Positions 22,838 through 25,225 of a DNA stretch of 25,225 nt are shown piece after piece (the first letter of the stretch is position 1; the number at the start of each line of letters is the position of its first letter). The position numbers were made by a program, and so were the translations under genes. Source of the stretch: JACXTP01 sp963827905 (GTDB lineage: Archaea > Thermoplasmatota > Thermoplasmata > Methanomassiliicoccales > UBA472); NCBI GenBank assembly GCA_963827905.1, contig CAWHCB010000004.1, forward strand, positions 1 through 25,225. The letters are read 5' to 3'. A model generated the notes under the pieces. That model ran no database searches. It was not told the origin of the DNA and saw nothing but the letters and a program-made list of their open reading frames with translations.

Positions 22838-23295
22838 ATGAAGCTGTTGGCCGAGTTCTATTCCATCAAGGACTGTGACATCGGCGAGGGCACCATCGTG
22901 CGCGATTTCGTCAACCTCTATGGTTGCCGCATCGGCAAGGATTGCAAGGTGGCGGCCTTCGTGGAGGTGCAGCGCGGGGTGACCATTGGCGATAGGTGCA
23001 AGATCGAGGCCTTCGCATTCATTCCTAGCGGGGTGACCATCGAGGACGAGGTCTTCATCGGTCCTCATGCTACGTTCACAAACGACCTCCACCCTCATGC
23101 GGTGGGGGATTGGTCCATAACCCCCACGACGGTAAGGCGGGGGCATCCATCGGGGCCAACGCCACCATAGTGTGCGGTGTTACCATCGGCGAGGGGGCCA
23201 CCGTTGGGGCGGGCGCCGTTGTGACCAAGGACGTCCCACCAGGGGAGTCGGTGGTAGGCAACCCGGCCAGGCCGATCAAGAGGAGAGGTGATTGA
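22838..23295 (+). CDS. wbpD: WbpD-type UDP-sugar N-acetyltransferase (left-handed beta helix), one frame change
   Basis: The enzyme would acetylate the 3-amino group of UDP-2-acetamido-3-amino-2,3-dideoxy-glucuronate (or the non-oxidised sugar) with acetyl-CoA. Hexapeptide repeats run through the protein: DCDIGEGTIVRDFVNL, GCRIGKDCKVAAFVEV and GVTIGDRCKIEAFAFI. FIGPHATFTNDLHP and the catalytic-region segment follow. The frame breaks in the G run at 23139-23143. Adding one G restores VRRGASIGANATIVCGVTIGEGATVGAGAVVTKDVPPGESVVGNPARP, the typical C-terminal coil and CoA-binding part, giving 152 residues, as in the WbpD group. The stop codon abuts the DegT gene, and GGTGAT just before it serves as that gene's ribosome site. 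Specific substrate is inferred from family and neighbours. Confidence 0.85.
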
Positions 23296-24394
23296 ATGGA
23301 AAGGATTCCAGCGGCGAGACCGACAGTGACCGATGAGATGGTGGAGGCGGCTGCCAACGCCCTGCGGAATGAGAAGATGGTGCTGGGCGAGAGCGTTTTC
23401 AAGTTCGAGGAGGCGTTCGCGCGTTACACTGGAACGAAACATGCCGTTTCTCTTTCGTCAGGAACGAATGCGTTGCATCTGACCTTGGAAGGGTTGGGCA
23501 TCCGCGGCAAACAGGTTATCACCACCACCTTGTCGTTCGTGGCCACGGCCAATGTCATAGTCCAGGCCGGAGGGGTGCCGAAGTTCTGCGATGCCTCCCA
23601 GGCGGACAATAACATGGAGGCGACGAAGGTGCGCCAGGCCATCGGTCCGAGCACCTCCGCCCTAATGCCCGTCCATCTGTTCGGTCATCCGTGCGACATG
23701 CGGTCGTTGGGGGCCTTCGCCGAGGAGAACGGGCTCATGCTCATCGAGGACGCCTGCCAGGCGCATGGCGCAATATACCATGGTAAGAAGGCCGGGGCCC
23801 TAGGCCGCGTGGGCTGTTTCTCATTCTACCCCACCAAGAACATGACGGTGGGCGGTGACGGGGGCATGATAACCACTGACGATGCAGACCTGGCCAAGCG
23901 CATCGCCAAGCTCAGGGACTGCGGCCGGGTGTCCCGTTACGTGCACGATGTTATCGGTTACACCTCCCGGCTCAACAGCAGCAACGCCGCCTTCGGGCTG
24001 GTGCAACTGAAGTATCTGGACCAGTGGAATGAGAGGAGGCGAGCGATCGCCCGGCTCTACTCCGGTCTTCTGAAGGACGTGGTGGAGCTAACCCCCCCGC
24101 CCATGGGGGACAAGGACGTGGTCCCCGTGTTCCACCTCTATGCCGTGCACTGCCAGCGGCGGGATGCCCTGGCCCAGCACCTGGTGGAGAAAGGGATAGA
24201 GTGCGGGGTCCATTACCCCGTCCCCATCCATCTCCAGCCAGGTTTACAAGGACCTCTACGGGTTCGCGGGTGGCGAGTTCCCCATGGCGGAGAGGTTATC
24301 GCAGATGCTGCTCTCTTTGCCGATCTTCCCCACCATGACCGATGACCAGGTGAGGCGCGTGGTCGAAGAAATTAGGCAGTTCTATGGGAGATGA
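23296..24394 (+). CDS. DegT/DnrJ/EryC1 sugar aminotransferase (WbpE-like), one frame change
   Basis: This PLP enzyme would aminate the 3-keto group of a UDP-sugar with glutamate as donor. MERIPAARPTVTDEM starts the protein. SLSSGTNALHLTLEGLGI (residues 52-69), the PLP-contacting EDACQAHGA (151-159) and the active-site K181 in SFYPTKNMTVGGDGGMITT match WbpE and related DegT enzymes. Near 24239, reading GG as G moves into the frame VYKDLYGFAGGEFPMAERLSQMLLSLPIFPTMTD, the conserved C-terminus, and gives about 365 residues. Without this repair the end would be unrelated sequence. The ATG at 23296 directly follows the acetyltransferase stop with GGTGAT just upstream. Its stop overlaps the next gene's ATG (ATGA). 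The operon order fits amination then acetylation of the same sugar. Confidence 0.9.
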
Positions 24395-25225
24395 TGGCAA
24401 TGAGGCGATTCGAGGTCGGGGTTCTGGGCGTCGGTTACTGGGGCGGGAGATCGTCGAGGAGTACAGCTCCATCCAGAACGTCAGGGTGAAGGCGGTCTCC
24501 GATCTGATGGACCGCAACCTCGAGTACTGTCGCGATCGGTACCAGGTACCCAACCTGGTCCATGATTACAGGGAGGTCATCGGGGACAGCTCCATCCAGG
24601 CGGTGCACATATGCCTTCCAAACTCGCTCCACTACCCGGCATGCAAGGAGGCTCTTGGAACAGGGCAAGCACGTCCTAGTGGAGAAGCCCATCACGTTGA
24701 CGAGCGCAGAAGGGCGCGAACTGGTGGAGCTCGCCGAGGAGAGGAACCTCACCTTGTCCGTGGGTCACATCTACCGCTTCAACAACGCCCTCGCCGAGGT
24801 GAAGCGGCTTTGGAGAATAACTTCTTCGGGAGGGTCTTCCTTCTAAACCTTACCTGGACCAATCTCGAGCCGGTGTTCTCCGACCGGGACGTCATCGTAG
24901 ACCTGGCCCCTCATTACTTCGACATAGTCAACTATCTCTTCGAGGCCTGGCCCCAGCGCATCACCTGCGTGGCCAAGCCCTACCGTCAGAAGGCCCAGGA
25001 GGAGGCGGCCTATATCATCAGCGAGATGCCTTCCGGGGCGGTCTCCAGGCCCACCTCAACTGGATATCACCGAAGAAGGTGCGCCAGATCGAGGTGGTGG
25101 GCGAGAACCGTTCCTGCACCATAGACGCGGTGGGGCAGGTGGTCACGGTCTACGAGAGCGGTTACACCTACCAGCTGGGCGTGGTTCGCAACAATACCAT
25201 TCGAGACGAGCTGCTGCATTTCATC
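24391..25225 (+). CDS. Gfo/Idh/MocA oxidoreductase (WbpB-like), partial, four frame changes
   Basis: The start MMAMRRFEVGVLGVGYWG has the NAD-binding glycine motif. The frame then changes four times, and each change can be repaired by one base in a short run: GGGG near 24434 gains one, CTT near 24657 loses one, TTT near 24810 gains one, and GTC near 25042 gains one. The repaired chain reads LMDRNLEYCRDRYQVPNLVHDY, NSLHYPACKEALEQGKHV, VEKPITLTSAEGREL (the EKP signature), GHIYRFNNALAEVK, VDLAPHYFDIVNYLF (the catalytic Asp/His region) and HLNWISPKKVRQIEVVGEN. It resembles the WbpB-type 3-oxidase that pairs with a DegT aminotransferase. The C-terminus runs past the right edge. Its start overlaps the DegT gene. 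It is clearly different from the paralogue at 4719. Confidence 0.82.

Overview
The window is about 25 kb of GC-rich archaeal DNA. Several gene families point to archaea: PurP, an archaeal-length Nep1, CDP-archaeol synthase (CarS), an XPD-type iron-sulfur helicase, a Trm112-like zinc protein and an MTH1187-type protein. Many start codons lie 22-33 bases downstream of a TATA-like box with almost no leader, and others follow a GGTGA or GGAGG ribosome site. High GC together with a small conserved helical protein (15605-16156) suggests a Thermoplasmata-type euryarchaeon, perhaps near Methanomassiliicoccales. This placement is an inference.

Layout. 1-343 is the end of a membrane protein. 421-2147 is a purP-nep1 operon. 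2201-3109 (pdxS, minus strand) and 3286-4445 (class I aminotransferase) share a divergent promoter region, followed by a Trm112-like gene (minus). 4719-8072 carries a Gfo/Idh/MocA sugar-nucleotide oxidoreductase, a threonine aldolase and a UDP-sugar dehydrogenase. 8130-11125 is a block of three glycosyltransferases. 11296-13964 is a serine-synthesis operon (class V aminotransferase and SerA). 14009-15085 is a UDP-GlcNAc 2-epimerase. 15080-18157 holds an MTH1187-type gene, the helical protein and the XPD-family helicase. 18180-19824 is a carS-pyrE-uracil-DNA-glycosylase run. 19808-22654 (minus) holds two glycosyltransferases and a membrane-anchored tandem CbiX/ferrochelatase-like protein. 22838 to the right edge is an acetyltransferase, a DegT aminotransferase and a second Gfo/Idh oxidoreductase.

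The main functional theme is surface glycan synthesis. The window holds counterparts of all five enzymes of the bacterial WbpA/B/E/D/I route to UDP-diacetamido-mannuronic acid, plus five glycosyltransferases, interspersed with housekeeping genes. This suggests N-glycosylation of S-layer or archaellum proteins, or another envelope glycan.

Eight genes are interrupted by single-base frame changes, about 18 in all. Nearly every one can be repaired by changing the length of a short homopolymer by one base, and good family sequence continues on both sides. They cluster at 3.7-4.3 kb, 8.9-11 kb and 23.1-25.1 kb, while the 11.3-19.2 kb stretch has none. Sequencing or assembly error is the simplest explanation, so these genes are described as reconstructed reading frames. 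I found no rRNA, tRNA, CRISPR array, insertion sequence or prophage. No gap between genes exceeds 300 bases; the longest is 15365-15604.
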